DNA from: an uncultured Pseudomonadota bacterium
Lineage (GTDB): Bacteria > Pseudomonadota > Gammaproteobacteria > Steroidobacterales > Steroidobacteraceae
DNA: 64,000 nucleotides
Direction: 5' to 3'
Assembly (NCBI GenBank): GCA_946479515.1
Contig: CAMLGF010000007.1
Coordinates: 1 to 64,000, forward strand
This document shows positions 37,287-45,254 of this stretch, piece after piece. Within the stretch, counting starts at the first letter, position 1, and each line of letters starts with the position of its first letter. The notes beneath the pieces are model-generated. The model searched no databases. It worked only from the letters and a program-made list of their open reading frames with translations, and was not told the DNA's origin. A program made the translations under genes and the position numbers.

Positions 37287-38585
37287 ATGAGCCAGACCCT
37301 GGACGCCTTTCTCGCGCGCTTCGTGCGCATCGAACCCAATGAGAAGCGCGCGGTGTTCACCGCGTTCGCGCTGATGTTCTGCGTCATGGGCGGCTATTTC
37401 GCCGTGCGGCCGATCCGCGAGACCGTGGGCACGATCCTGGGCGAGGCCATCACCAGCGACACCTGGATATGGACCGCGGTGTTCGCCATCGCGATCATTC
37501 CCGTGTATGGCTTCCTGGTCGCGCGCGTGAGCCGCGCGACGCTCGTGCCCGCCATCTACGGCTTCGTGGCCGTGGCGCTCGCGGCGACCGGCCTGATCCT
37601 GCGCGCCGACCCCGGAAACATGGTGGCCGGCCGCGTGTTCTACGTCGGAATCAGCGTCGTCAATCTGTTCCTGGTGTCGGTGTTCTGGAGCTTTCTCCTC
37701 GAGCTCTTCCAGAGCGATCAGACCAAGCGCCTGTTCGGCTTCATCGCCGCGGGTGGCACGACCGGCGCGCTGGTGGGGCCTTTCATCACCGACCGCATCG
37801 TCGAGCACGTCGGCATCCACGGCGTCCTGTTCTTCGGCGCCACCATGTTCGTCATCGCCATTTTCTGCCAGCGAGCACTGCTGAGCGAGCTGCGTCACGG
37901 CGGAACGGCGCCGGCGGCCGCGGCGACCGCGGACGGCGGTGCCGCGCCGCGCGGATCGCGCGGCGTCGGCGGCAACCCCTTCGCCGGCATCGCCATCGTG
38001 TTCAAGTCGCCGTTCCTCCTCGGCATCGCGTTGTTCGTCATCCTCATCTCGACGGCCAACACCGTCCTGTACTTCGAGCAGCTGCGCCTCGTGAAGGACA
38101 TGTTCGACGATCCCGAGCAACGCACGCAGATGTTCGCGCGCATCGACTTCATCGTGCAGACGCTCAGCGTGCTGTCGCAGCTGCTGATCACCGGCCGTGT
38201 CGCGCAGAAGCTGGGTGTCACCGCGCTGCTGACCATCGTGCCGCTCATGGTGATGACCGGGTTCCTGGTGCTCGCCGGCAGCGGAGTCTTCCTCGCGCTG
38301 GCGGCGGTGATGATCCTGCGTCGCTGGGGCGAATACGCGTTCATCCGCCCGGGTCGTGAAATGCTCTGGAGCCGCTTTGACGTCGAAACCAAATACAAGG
38401 CCAAGAATTTCATCGACGTGACCGTCTATCGGTTCGCGGATGCGGTGGTGGCACAGGTTCAGGATGGCCTCAAGTCGGCCGGCATGAGTCCCGCGCAAGG
38501 CGCGTTGCTGGGCGCCGGCGCCTGCGTGATCTGGACGCTCAATGGCTGGTGGCTGGGGCGCAGGCACGACAAGTCGAGGGATTGA
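37287..38585 (+). CDS. MFS/ATP:ADP antiporter-like transporter
   Basis: Inner-membrane protein of 432 residues with about twelve hydrophobic segments, of the MFS-like group annotated as NTP/NDP exchange (TlcC-like) transporters. Typical are ALMFCVMGGYFAVRPIRETV, LFGFIAAGGTTGALVGPFI and RRWGEYAFIRPGREMLWSRF. Free-living proteobacteria carry these proteins although they do not need to import ATP, so the true substrate is open. A cytoplasmic loop (about 205-235) is Ala/Gly-rich and low-complexity. It starts 19 bases after the RNase-like gene stop and may share its transcript. Confidence 0.82.
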   Translation: MSQTLDAFLARFVRIEPNEKRAVFTAFALMFCVMGGYFAVRPIRETVGTILGEAITSDTWIWTAVFAIAIIPVYGFLVARVSRATLVPAIYGFVAVALAATGLILRADPGNMVAGRVFYVGISVVNLFLVSVFWSFLLELFQSDQTKRLFGFIAAGGTTGALVGPFITDRIVEHVGIHGVLFFGATMFVIAIFCQRALLSELRHGGTAPAAAATADGGAAPRGSRGVGGNPFAGIAIVFKSPFLLGIALFVILISTANTVLYFEQLRLVKDMFDDPEQRTQMFARIDFIVQTLSVLSQLLITGRVAQKLGVTALLTIVPLMVMTGFLVLAGSGVFLALAAVMILRRWGEYAFIRPGREMLWSRFDVETKYKAKNFIDVTVYRFADAVVAQVQDGLKSAGMSPAQGALLGAGACVIWTLNGWWLGRRHDKSRD

Positions 38586-38724
38586 GCGGGCGGGCACCGC
38601 CTGGCGACGCGCTCATCGAGTCCCCGTCCGGCGCCTGCGTCGGACGGGCGGCGACACGGCATCGGACGGTTGCGCATCTCGCCTTCGCAGTGAAACGCGG
38701 CATCGCGCCGCGGGTCGTTGTCGT

Positions 38725-38922
38725 ATGCCTTCGAGTGTCATCCGGCATTTCTGGTACGACCCCGCGCATCACAAGATGGACGTCGTGTTCACTTCCGGCA
38801 TGCGCTACACGTATCACGACGTGCCCGAGCAGACCTACCGCTCGATGAAACGCGCGTTTTCGAAGGGGCGGTATTTCAACGTGCACGTGCGCGATCGTTT
38901 CCGGCACACGCGCGACAACTGA
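38725..38922 (+). CDS. KTSC domain protein (65 aa)
   Basis: A 65-residue protein matching the KTSC domain, a small module also found as an appendage of lysyl-tRNA synthetases: MPSSVIRHFWYDPAHHKMDV, then RYTYHDVPEQTYRSMKRAFSKG and FNVHVRDRFRHTR. The function is unproven; nucleic acid or tRNA binding is often suggested. A longer in-frame extension to 38542 overlaps the transporter gene and lacks homology, so I use the ATG at 38725. It ends 13 bases before the stop of the convergent histidine kinase gene. Nothing else adjoins it on the plus strand. Confidence 0.75.
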   Translation: MPSSVIRHFWYDPAHHKMDVVFTSGMRYTYHDVPEQTYRSMKRAFSKGRYFNVHVRDRFRHTRDN

Positions 38923-38935
38923 GATGCCCCGGCGG

Positions 38936-41017
38936 CTACGCGACGGCGGCGTCCGAAGCGTTCTTCTCGTGCGGCAGGGTGACGCGGAAGCGGGTGTACT
39001 CGCCCGGCTTGGTGGCAATGCCCACCCGGCCGCCGGCCTTGTTGACCAGCTCGCGCACCAGGTCCATGCCGATGCCGCGCGCGCCGCCATCGCTCACCGT
39101 GGTGAAACCCGCGCGGAATATCAACGTGGCCAGCTTGCGCGGGTCGACCTTTGCCGCCTCGTCCGCCGACAGCACGCCCTGGCGCACGGCCTCGGCCCGG
39201 ATCTTGTCGTGTTCGAGGCCGCGGCCGTCATCCTGCACGCTGAGCTGATAGCCATCGCCGGCACGCTGGAACTGCACGGCAACCGTGCCGGTTTCGGGCT
39301 TGTCGAGCACCACGCGGTCCGCCGGTGTCTCGATGCCGTGGCGAATCGCATTGTGGATGAGCTGGCCGAGCAGCTTTTCCACCGTGCGCCGGTAAGACGC
39401 GGGCACTTCTTCCAGGCCCACGCAGACCAGCGAGATGCGCTTGTGATACATGTCGGCGAGGAAGGCGGCCATTTCCTCGAGGCTTTCCTGCGACAGATCC
39501 GAGAGCCGCACCGCCTTCTGCGTGGCGGACAACGAGCCGGAGAGGGTGGTCGCGCCGGTGCTCGTGTCGCTGACCGCAAGCCGCGGCTGGCGAATGGTGG
39601 TGCCCGTGGCCGAGCGCTGCGTGGCGTCGATGGGCGGTTGATCCGCGCTGGGGGCCGCGACGCCGTTTTTCTGGCGCCACTCGCGCAGGCGCGTCACCAC
39701 TTCACCCTGTATGGCCAGGTGCGAAAGCAGATCGTCCAGCTTGACGGCCAATGGCAGGAAGTCATTGCCCGACAGCGTCTGTTTGTCGCGCAGCGAATTC
39801 AGCGCGGCTTCGAACTTCTCGGCGCGCTCGTTCACCGACGGCAAGGGCAGGCGCTCGGCGCGCGCATGAATGCCGCGGATCAGCTCGAGGATGAGCACCA
39901 GCTTCTCGCGGAAGGCCTGCGGCTCGCGCGCCGGCAGCTTGAGGATGGCGCGAAGCTGCCCGGCCTTCTCGCGTGCCTCTCCCAGGAACAGGTCGAGCCG
40001 CAGCGCGTCCAGGGGGAACAACTCCTTCAGCACCTCCGTCAGCCGCGGATCGGGCGGATCGATGATCGTGGACAGATCCGGCGGCGCCAACTTCGCGGTG
40101 GCGGCGGCGGCCACGACCATGGGCGTGATGGTCGTGGCGAGCGTACCGGCATCCGACGACGGCGGCCCCTCCACCGAAATGTGCGCCAGCGAGACGGCGC
40201 CGCCGCGCGGCGGCGCGGGCACCGAGTCACTCGTGACGTCCATCGAACCGAGCTCGAACTCGCCCGTGGTCATGGGCGGCAGTGGCGGTGACTCGCCCGG
40301 ATCGACGCTGACGGACATGGCGGGCGGCGGCGCGGCCGCTGTCATCGCCGGCGCCGCATCCATTGTTGCGGGGGCGGCGGCGGACGGCGCGGTGTCGACG
40401 GCCGCGGCCACTGCCGGCGGCAGCTCGGCGGGATTCAGCGCGGGGCGGGTGCCGGTCTCGCCGGCCAGTCGCTTGGCGAAGGTTTCTTCGTTGAGCACCG
40501 GCACTTCGATGGTGTGCGGCACCATGCGCGGCGCCGAGATGCGCTCGATCGACACGATGATGTGGTGCACGCGGCCGTCCACGACCAGCCGCGAGAAGCG
40601 GATGGCGAGGTGATGCGATCCGGAGTGCACCCGCTGCAGGGGATTCTGCGTGGCATCCACCACCGCCGTGGGATCGGCCTTCCACAAGGATTCAAGGTAG
40701 GCCACGGTGTCACGCCGCACGGTCACCGGCACCAGTTCGGCGATCACCTGCACGAAGGCCGTGCCCGCGCCACAGGTGTGGCCCAGCAACTCGGGCGCCG
40801 CCGCGGATGCCTCGCCCATGAGCTTGTGCTCGCGGTCGAGGAACAGCACGCCGGCGTGTGACAGCTCGAGCATCGCGTATGCCTGCGCGCGCGCCACCAC
40901 CAGCTGTTCATCGCGATTGCGCAGGCTGCTGCGCTGGGTGAGGGCGTACAGCGTGACGCCGATCAGGCAGACCAGCGCCGCGGCCAGGGCCACGATGGGA
41001 AAATTCAGGAACTCCAT
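38936..41017 (-). CDS. CheA-like membrane histidine kinase
   Basis: A 693-residue sensor protein. It has an N-terminal membrane helix (about 6-26), then a PAS-like region (about 45-160, HAGVLFLDREHKLMGEASAA). A long Pro/Ala-rich linker (about 195-300) and a helical segment (about 325-440) resembling an Hpt bundle follow, with a candidate phospho-His at 384 (IRGIHARAERLP). The C-terminal HATPase is CheA-like: N box IHNAIRHGIETPADR (551-567), DDGRGL (596-601) and GGARGIGMDLV. GAGGAGG precedes the ATG. It is the last gene of a three-gene operon, 15 bases after the receiver-kinase gene. Confidence 0.8.
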   Translation of the reverse strand: MEFLNFPIVALAAALVCLIGVTLYALTQRSSLRNRDEQLVVARAQAYAMLELSHAGVLFLDREHKLMGEASAAAPELLGHTCGAGTAFVQVIAELVPVTVRRDTVAYLESLWKADPTAVVDATQNPLQRVHSGSHHLAIRFSRLVVDGRVHHIIVSIERISAPRMVPHTIEVPVLNEETFAKRLAGETGTRPALNPAELPPAVAAAVDTAPSAAAPATMDAAPAMTAAAPPPAMSVSVDPGESPPLPPMTTGEFELGSMDVTSDSVPAPPRGGAVSLAHISVEGPPSSDAGTLATTITPMVVAAAATAKLAPPDLSTIIDPPDPRLTEVLKELFPLDALRLDLFLGEAREKAGQLRAILKLPAREPQAFREKLVLILELIRGIHARAERLPLPSVNERAEKFEAALNSLRDKQTLSGNDFLPLAVKLDDLLSHLAIQGEVVTRLREWRQKNGVAAPSADQPPIDATQRSATGTTIRQPRLAVSDTSTGATTLSGSLSATQKAVRLSDLSQESLEEMAAFLADMYHKRISLVCVGLEEVPASYRRTVEKLLGQLIHNAIRHGIETPADRVVLDKPETGTVAVQFQRAGDGYQLSVQDDGRGLEHDKIRAEAVRQGVLSADEAAKVDPRKLATLIFRAGFTTVSDGGARGIGMDLVRELVNKAGGRVGIATKPGEYTRFRVTLPHEKNASDAAVA

Positions 41018-41032
41018 GATGGCGCTGCCTCC

Positions 41033-42790
41033 TCAGCTGCCCGCGCCCACCGACACCAGCGTGGCCGGATCGACGATGCTGTCGCTCATGGACTGGGTCA
41101 TCTGCTCCAGAGCATGCAGCAATTCGTCGCAGGAGGCGATGCGCTGCTCGCGAGACTTGGACATCAGCCGCTCGAGCAGGGGCTGATAGGCGAGATGCTG
41201 CACGGGCAGCTCCGGCACCGGCGCCATCACGTGCTGCTGCAGCACGTCGATCGCGGAGGCGCCGAGATACGGCTTCCGACCCGCGAGCATCTCGTAGAGC
41301 ATCACGCCGAGGCTGTACAGGTCGGTACGCGCGTCCAGCGTCTCACCCTGCGCCTGCTCGGGGCTCATGTAGTAAGGCGAGCCGCGCAGTACGCCGGTGC
41401 GCGTGCTGCCGTCGCCGCCCAGCAGGCTGCGTGCCAGGCCGAAGTCGATGAGCACCACCGAGCCATCGTCGCGCAACATCACATTGGGCGGCTTCAGATC
41501 GCGGTGGATGATTCCGGCATCGTGCACCACCTTGAGCGAGCGGGCGATTTCCTTGACGAACGTGATGGCTTCGTCGGCGGTGAGCGGATTCTGCAGCCGC
41601 GCCTTGAGATCGCCGCAGGGGAAGTACTCCATCGCCAGGTATTCGACGCCTTCGTGAATGCCGTAGTCGTACAGATCGATGATCGATGGATGATCCAGCG
41701 CGGCGATGGCCTCGAATTCGCGCTGGAACATGATGGCGCGTTGCCCGGTGTCCTCCGAGCTGCCGCTGTAGCGCCTCTTGGAGACCTTGAGCGCGACGTT
41801 GTGGCCGATGTCCTCGGAGATGGCCAGGTACACCGCGGCGGCCTCGGATTCGCCGATGCGCTGCAGGATGGTGTACCCGGGAATCTGGTGAGTCTCGGGT
41901 GCGACGGGCCGCGTTTCCGTCGCGACCGGCTTATGGGACCCCTGCGATGCGGACAATCGCTGTGAAGCCGAAACGCCGGGCAACGAGCTCGCCGCCGGGT
42001 CGTCTTGGTTTCCTGCCGGTTCGCTTCGCGTCGGATGCGCCGCCAGGGCCAGGCTGGCCGCCTTCGCCAGGCTGGCGCCGGTGTGAGTGGCAATGTGAGG
42101 CGTGGGAGCCGGGACCGGAGAGATCGCAGCCGTCGGCACCGCGCCCCCCTGAGGAACCGCCGGCGACTGTGCCGCGGACTCGGCCGGTCGGTGCTGCGTG
42201 GCAAGCTGCGCGGCCTGCGCGAGACTGGCGCCGGTGTGGGTGGCGATGTGCGGCGGCAGCGGTGTCTCGGCACTGCGGGAAGGCGCGGGCGCCGGCGGCT
42301 TCGCGTCGGCCGAGGGCCTGGCCTCAGGCCGCTGCTCCGGTTGCGCGGCCGCCTGGGCCGCGCGCCGCGCCCGGTCCTTTTCGATGGCGCGCAACGTGAG
42401 CTTGATGGAGCGCTGCAATCGGGCTGGCGTCAGCAACCGCTTGGGTAGATAGTCCGCGGCGCCGAGGCGCAGCGTGCGCACGGCGGCCAGCTCGCTGCCG
42501 CCATCGGCCAGGGCGATCATTTCCGGAAAGCCGGGCTGGCTGCGCAGCTTGCGGATCCAGTCGAAGCCGTCGGTGGTGACCTCCTCGATGCCCTCGTCGA
42601 AGGCGAGCGACAGCATCACGATGTCGTAGTCGCGCACCGTCATCGCTGTGTGCACGCGGCCGAAAGAGGTCCAGTCCATGACCACGATGGCGTCTTCGGG
42701 CCAGCCGGTGCCGATGGCGTGTTGCAGCCATTGGGCGTACTTGGCGTCGCTCTCGACGATCAGGAATTTCTGCTGGCGCGGCGCTTCCAT
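41033..42790 (-). CDS. Receiver-like domain fused to Ser/Thr protein kinase
   Basis: A 585-residue hybrid. Residues 8-135 form a receiver-like domain (KFLIVESDAKYAQWL, then YDIVMLSLAFDEG and ADYLPKRLLTP); the phosphoacceptor Asp is replaced by Ser61, while the Lys is kept. The linker (140-300) is Pro/Ala-rich and carries a 12-residue sequence twice (180-191, 231-242). The kinase domain (about 303-560) has Lys335 (NVALKVSKRR), HRDLKPPN (429-436), DFG at 449-451 and SPYYMSPEQAQ; its Gly-loop is degenerate (IGESEAAAVY). It lies 2 bases after the TonB-receiver gene. Phosphorylation targets are unknown. Confidence 0.88.
   Translation of the reverse strand: MEAPRQQKFLIVESDAKYAQWLQHAIGTGWPEDAIVVMDWTSFGRVHTAMTVRDYDIVMLSLAFDEGIEEVTTDGFDWIRKLRSQPGFPEMIALADGGSELAAVRTLRLGAADYLPKRLLTPARLQRSIKLTLRAIEKDRARRAAQAAAQPEQRPEARPSADAKPPAPAPSRSAETPLPPHIATHTGASLAQAAQLATQHRPAESAAQSPAVPQGGAVPTAAISPVPAPTPHIATHTGASLAKAASLALAAHPTRSEPAGNQDDPAASSLPGVSASQRLSASQGSHKPVATETRPVAPETHQIPGYTILQRIGESEAAAVYLAISEDIGHNVALKVSKRRYSGSSEDTGQRAIMFQREFEAIAALDHPSIIDLYDYGIHEGVEYLAMEYFPCGDLKARLQNPLTADEAITFVKEIARSLKVVHDAGIIHRDLKPPNVMLRDDGSVVLIDFGLARSLLGGDGSTRTGVLRGSPYYMSPEQAQGETLDARTDLYSLGVMLYEMLAGRKPYLGASAIDVLQQHVMAPVPELPVQHLAYQPLLERLMSKSREQRIASCDELLHALEQMTQSMSDSIVDPATLVSVGAGS
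42065..42100 (-). repeat. second copy of 12-residue linker repeat
   Basis: Encodes PHIATHTGASLA (residues 231-242 of the receiver-kinase). It is identical in protein to the copy at 42218-42253 but differs at several synonymous bases, so the repeat is kept at protein level rather than being a recent DNA duplication. Confidence 0.85.
42218..42253 (-). repeat. first copy of 12-residue linker repeat
   Basis: Encodes PHIATHTGASLA (residues 180-191) in the Pro/Ala-rich linker of the receiver-kinase. It is followed by AQAAQLA, which parallels AKAASLA after the second copy, so the repeat extends as an imperfect unit of about 19 residues. Confidence 0.85.
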
Positions 42791-42792
42791 GA

Positions 42793-45006
42793 CTATTCGT
42801 CCGTGAAGCGGATGCGCACCGCGGCCCGCTGCTCCACGGGCAGGCCGCCGCGGATCACTGGTTCATAGCGCCACTGCGCCACCGCGATCATGGCGGCGTT
42901 GTCGAAGGTGCGCCGCGGGCTCGAGTTGGTGACCACGATGTCGCCGGTGGAGCCATCGGCGCGCACCGTGAACTCGAGCTCGACCCAGCCGGTGCCGCGG
43001 CTCATGCGCGGCAGGATCGGATACTGCGGCGCGACGTATTCCAGGCGCTTCAACGAGTTCGCGCCCACCACCGGGCTGCGTTCCGCCGCCTGCGTGCGCG
43101 CCTCCGCCACCTGCTTCTCGATCGCCCCCAGGTCCGCGGTGTTGAAGCCGATGCCGTGCGCCTCGTCGAGCCAGCGGTCCGCCGAATCGAGCTCGCCGCG
43201 TCCGAGTGCATTGCGTGCCTCGGCCAGCAGCGCGGCGCCCATGCTCTGGCGTGCGCTGGCCACCGCCGGGCTCGCGGCATCGGTGTTGATGAGCGCGAGC
43301 AGGTGCGCCTTCGCGCTGTCGCCCGCCGGTTGCAGCAGGCGGCCACCGGAGAGCGCCGCCGCGAACGATTGCGTGAGCTGGGCCATGCGCTCCGCGCGCG
43401 CGCCGATCAGCGTGTCCTGCAGCGAACGGCGGATGGCGGTCATCTCCTGGCGGGCGGCGCCCGCGCCGTCGGCGTTCGCCAGCCATCGCTCGGTGTCCGC
43501 GGCATTGCCGGTCGTGGCGGCCTGGGCGGCGCGATCCAGCAACTCTCTTTGCAGCGCGCGCGAGGTTTCCAGCACGCCCGGATCATCGGCGCGCAGTTCG
43601 CGCGCGGCCTCGAGGTAGAAGCGGGCGTTGTCACCAGACGGCTCGATCAGCGCGCCGCTGCGCAGGCGGGCATTCGCCAGCCGCAGGTAGGTCGCGGCTC
43701 TCTCCTCCTGCTGGTCGGACGCGGAGTCCCGGTTGCGAACCAGCGAGGCACGCTCCCGTTCCATCTCGATCTGCATCATGAGGAAGGCGCCGCGCGCGGT
43801 CGCCGGCGTGAGCCGTTCGGCCACATCCACCATGTTGCGCGCATCCTCGACGTTGCCGGCGGTGAGTGCACGCTCCGCGGCGCTCAGCAGCCGGTCGGCA
43901 ACCCTCACCAGCCCGGCCTGGGCCAGTGAGTTGCCCGGGTCTAGCTCCAGCGCACCGGTGAACAGCGCCACCGCATTGCTTCCGGCCGGAGACGCGAGCT
44001 CGCCGCGTTGCAGGGCGGATTCCGCGCGCGCCAGCAGGTCGCGCAGGCGTTGCTCATGCGTCAGTGCCGGCGAAGGTGGCGGCGTCTGCGGCGCGTTCTC
44101 GTCGGGCACCTGGACGACACCGCTCGAGGCCGGGCGCAGGTGCGAGGTTTCCTCGGGAGTGAACGCAGAGGGGCGCGGTGCGGGTGGCTCGGCGGCGGGC
44201 GCGGCGAGCACGCTCGCGGGGGCCGGTTGCGCGATCGTGGTCGAAGCTTCCGGCGCGGCGGACGGCGGTGCCGCCTGGGCCAGCCCTGAGATGGATTGCG
44301 CTGGCGGCTGCGCCGTGGCGTCATCCGGCGCGCCGCCCGGACTAGCTACCGGGCCCACGGCCGCCGTGGACCCGGGCGCGGAGTCCGGCCCGCGGGATGA
44401 AAACTCGAACCAGATCGCGCCCGCGGCGACGATGACGACGGCGCCGAGCACGCCCGGCAGAAGCGCGCGCGCTACGCCGGGACTGCGCGCCGGACCGGTC
44501 CTGGCGGCGGACTTGGGCTGCGACTTGTTCTGGGTCTCGAGGCGCGAGAAGTCCGGGCGCACCTGTTCCAGCGTGCGTTCGACGTTCTCCACCTCGTGAC
44601 GCCTGAGCGCCGCGTCCACGAACAGTCGAACGCGCGGCGCGGAAACCGGGCGGTGCAGGAAGCGATACACCACACCAGAAGTGATCTGCGCCGCCACCTT
44701 GGATTGCTCTTCGGCCGTTCCGACCACCACGAGGACGAGATCGGGCCAGGTGGCGCGCAGACGCTCGGCCATTCCGGCCAGATCGCCCTCGATGAACATG
44801 CTGTCGAGCAGCGCTGCCGAGATCCGCCGACTGTTGAGATGCGGCGTCAGCTCGGCTTCCGAGTTGACGATGATGAGATCGTTGGCAGGGTCGACGGTGC
44901 TACGCAGCAGCCCGATGAGCGCGCGGTCCTGCGTAATCGCGGCGATCGCCACCGGCGCCGGGCCGCTGGCGTACATGGGCGATTCGAATTCCGACTGCGG
45001 CAACAT
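42793..45006 (-). CDS. TonB-domain protein with N-terminal receiver-like domain
   Basis: A 737-residue protein with an unusual order. A cytoplasmic receiver-like domain (about 15-140: PVAIAAITQDRALIGLL, AALLDSMFIEGDL with Asp68, VVYRFLHRPVS) is followed by one membrane helix (about 181-201). A Pro/Ala-rich periplasmic stretch and a long helical, TPR-like repeat region (about 300-640) come next. The C-terminal TonB domain reads SRGTGWVELEFTVRADGSTG, then SPRRTFDNAAMIAVAQWRYEP. Starts at 45039 (TTG), 45006 and 44976 (ATG) are all possible; none has a clear ribosome binding site. It leads the three-gene kinase operon. Confidence 0.8.
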   Translation of the reverse strand: MLPQSEFESPMYASGPAPVAIAAITQDRALIGLLRSTVDPANDLIIVNSEAELTPHLNSRRISAALLDSMFIEGDLAGMAERLRATWPDLVLVVVGTAEEQSKVAAQITSGVVYRFLHRPVSAPRVRLFVDAALRRHEVENVERTLEQVRPDFSRLETQNKSQPKSAARTGPARSPGVARALLPGVLGAVVIVAAGAIWFEFSSRGPDSAPGSTAAVGPVASPGGAPDDATAQPPAQSISGLAQAAPPSAAPEASTTIAQPAPASVLAAPAAEPPAPRPSAFTPEETSHLRPASSGVVQVPDENAPQTPPPSPALTHEQRLRDLLARAESALQRGELASPAGSNAVALFTGALELDPGNSLAQAGLVRVADRLLSAAERALTAGNVEDARNMVDVAERLTPATARGAFLMMQIEMERERASLVRNRDSASDQQEERAATYLRLANARLRSGALIEPSGDNARFYLEAARELRADDPGVLETSRALQRELLDRAAQAATTGNAADTERWLANADGAGAARQEMTAIRRSLQDTLIGARAERMAQLTQSFAAALSGGRLLQPAGDSAKAHLLALINTDAASPAVASARQSMGAALLAEARNALGRGELDSADRWLDEAHGIGFNTADLGAIEKQVAEARTQAAERSPVVGANSLKRLEYVAPQYPILPRMSRGTGWVELEFTVRADGSTGDIVVTNSSPRRTFDNAAMIAVAQWRYEPVIRGGLPVEQRAAVRIRFTDE

Positions 45007-45254
45007 GCGGGTGGTGGGCCAACCTGCGAAAAGCAGCAAAAACGCGGGGTGCGGGGCACTTTAACAAGATATGTAAGTTTATCGGGGAAGGCCGCACCAG
45101 GACCTTGCACGCCGGCAATCCGTGAACTGCGTCCCGCGGCGAATGTCCTGTAACGAGACGACATTCACAGTTGGGGTGGCGGTCGATGGCCCGGTTATCA
45201 TCGCCGCCGCCCGAATCCGACTCGCGAATCGAACAAGTGCCGATGGAGCGCCGA

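Noticed and set aside
37089..38597. 502-codon minus-strand frame opposite the transporter gene
   Set aside because: Antisense of a membrane protein gene, giving a His/Asp/Glu-rich artefact with no homology.
40030..40450. Possible frameshift in the Ala/Pro-rich part of the CheA-like gene
   Set aside because: The frame stays open with both flanking domains in register, and similar Pro/Ala linkers occur in the two neighbouring operon genes, so it is a genuine disordered linker.
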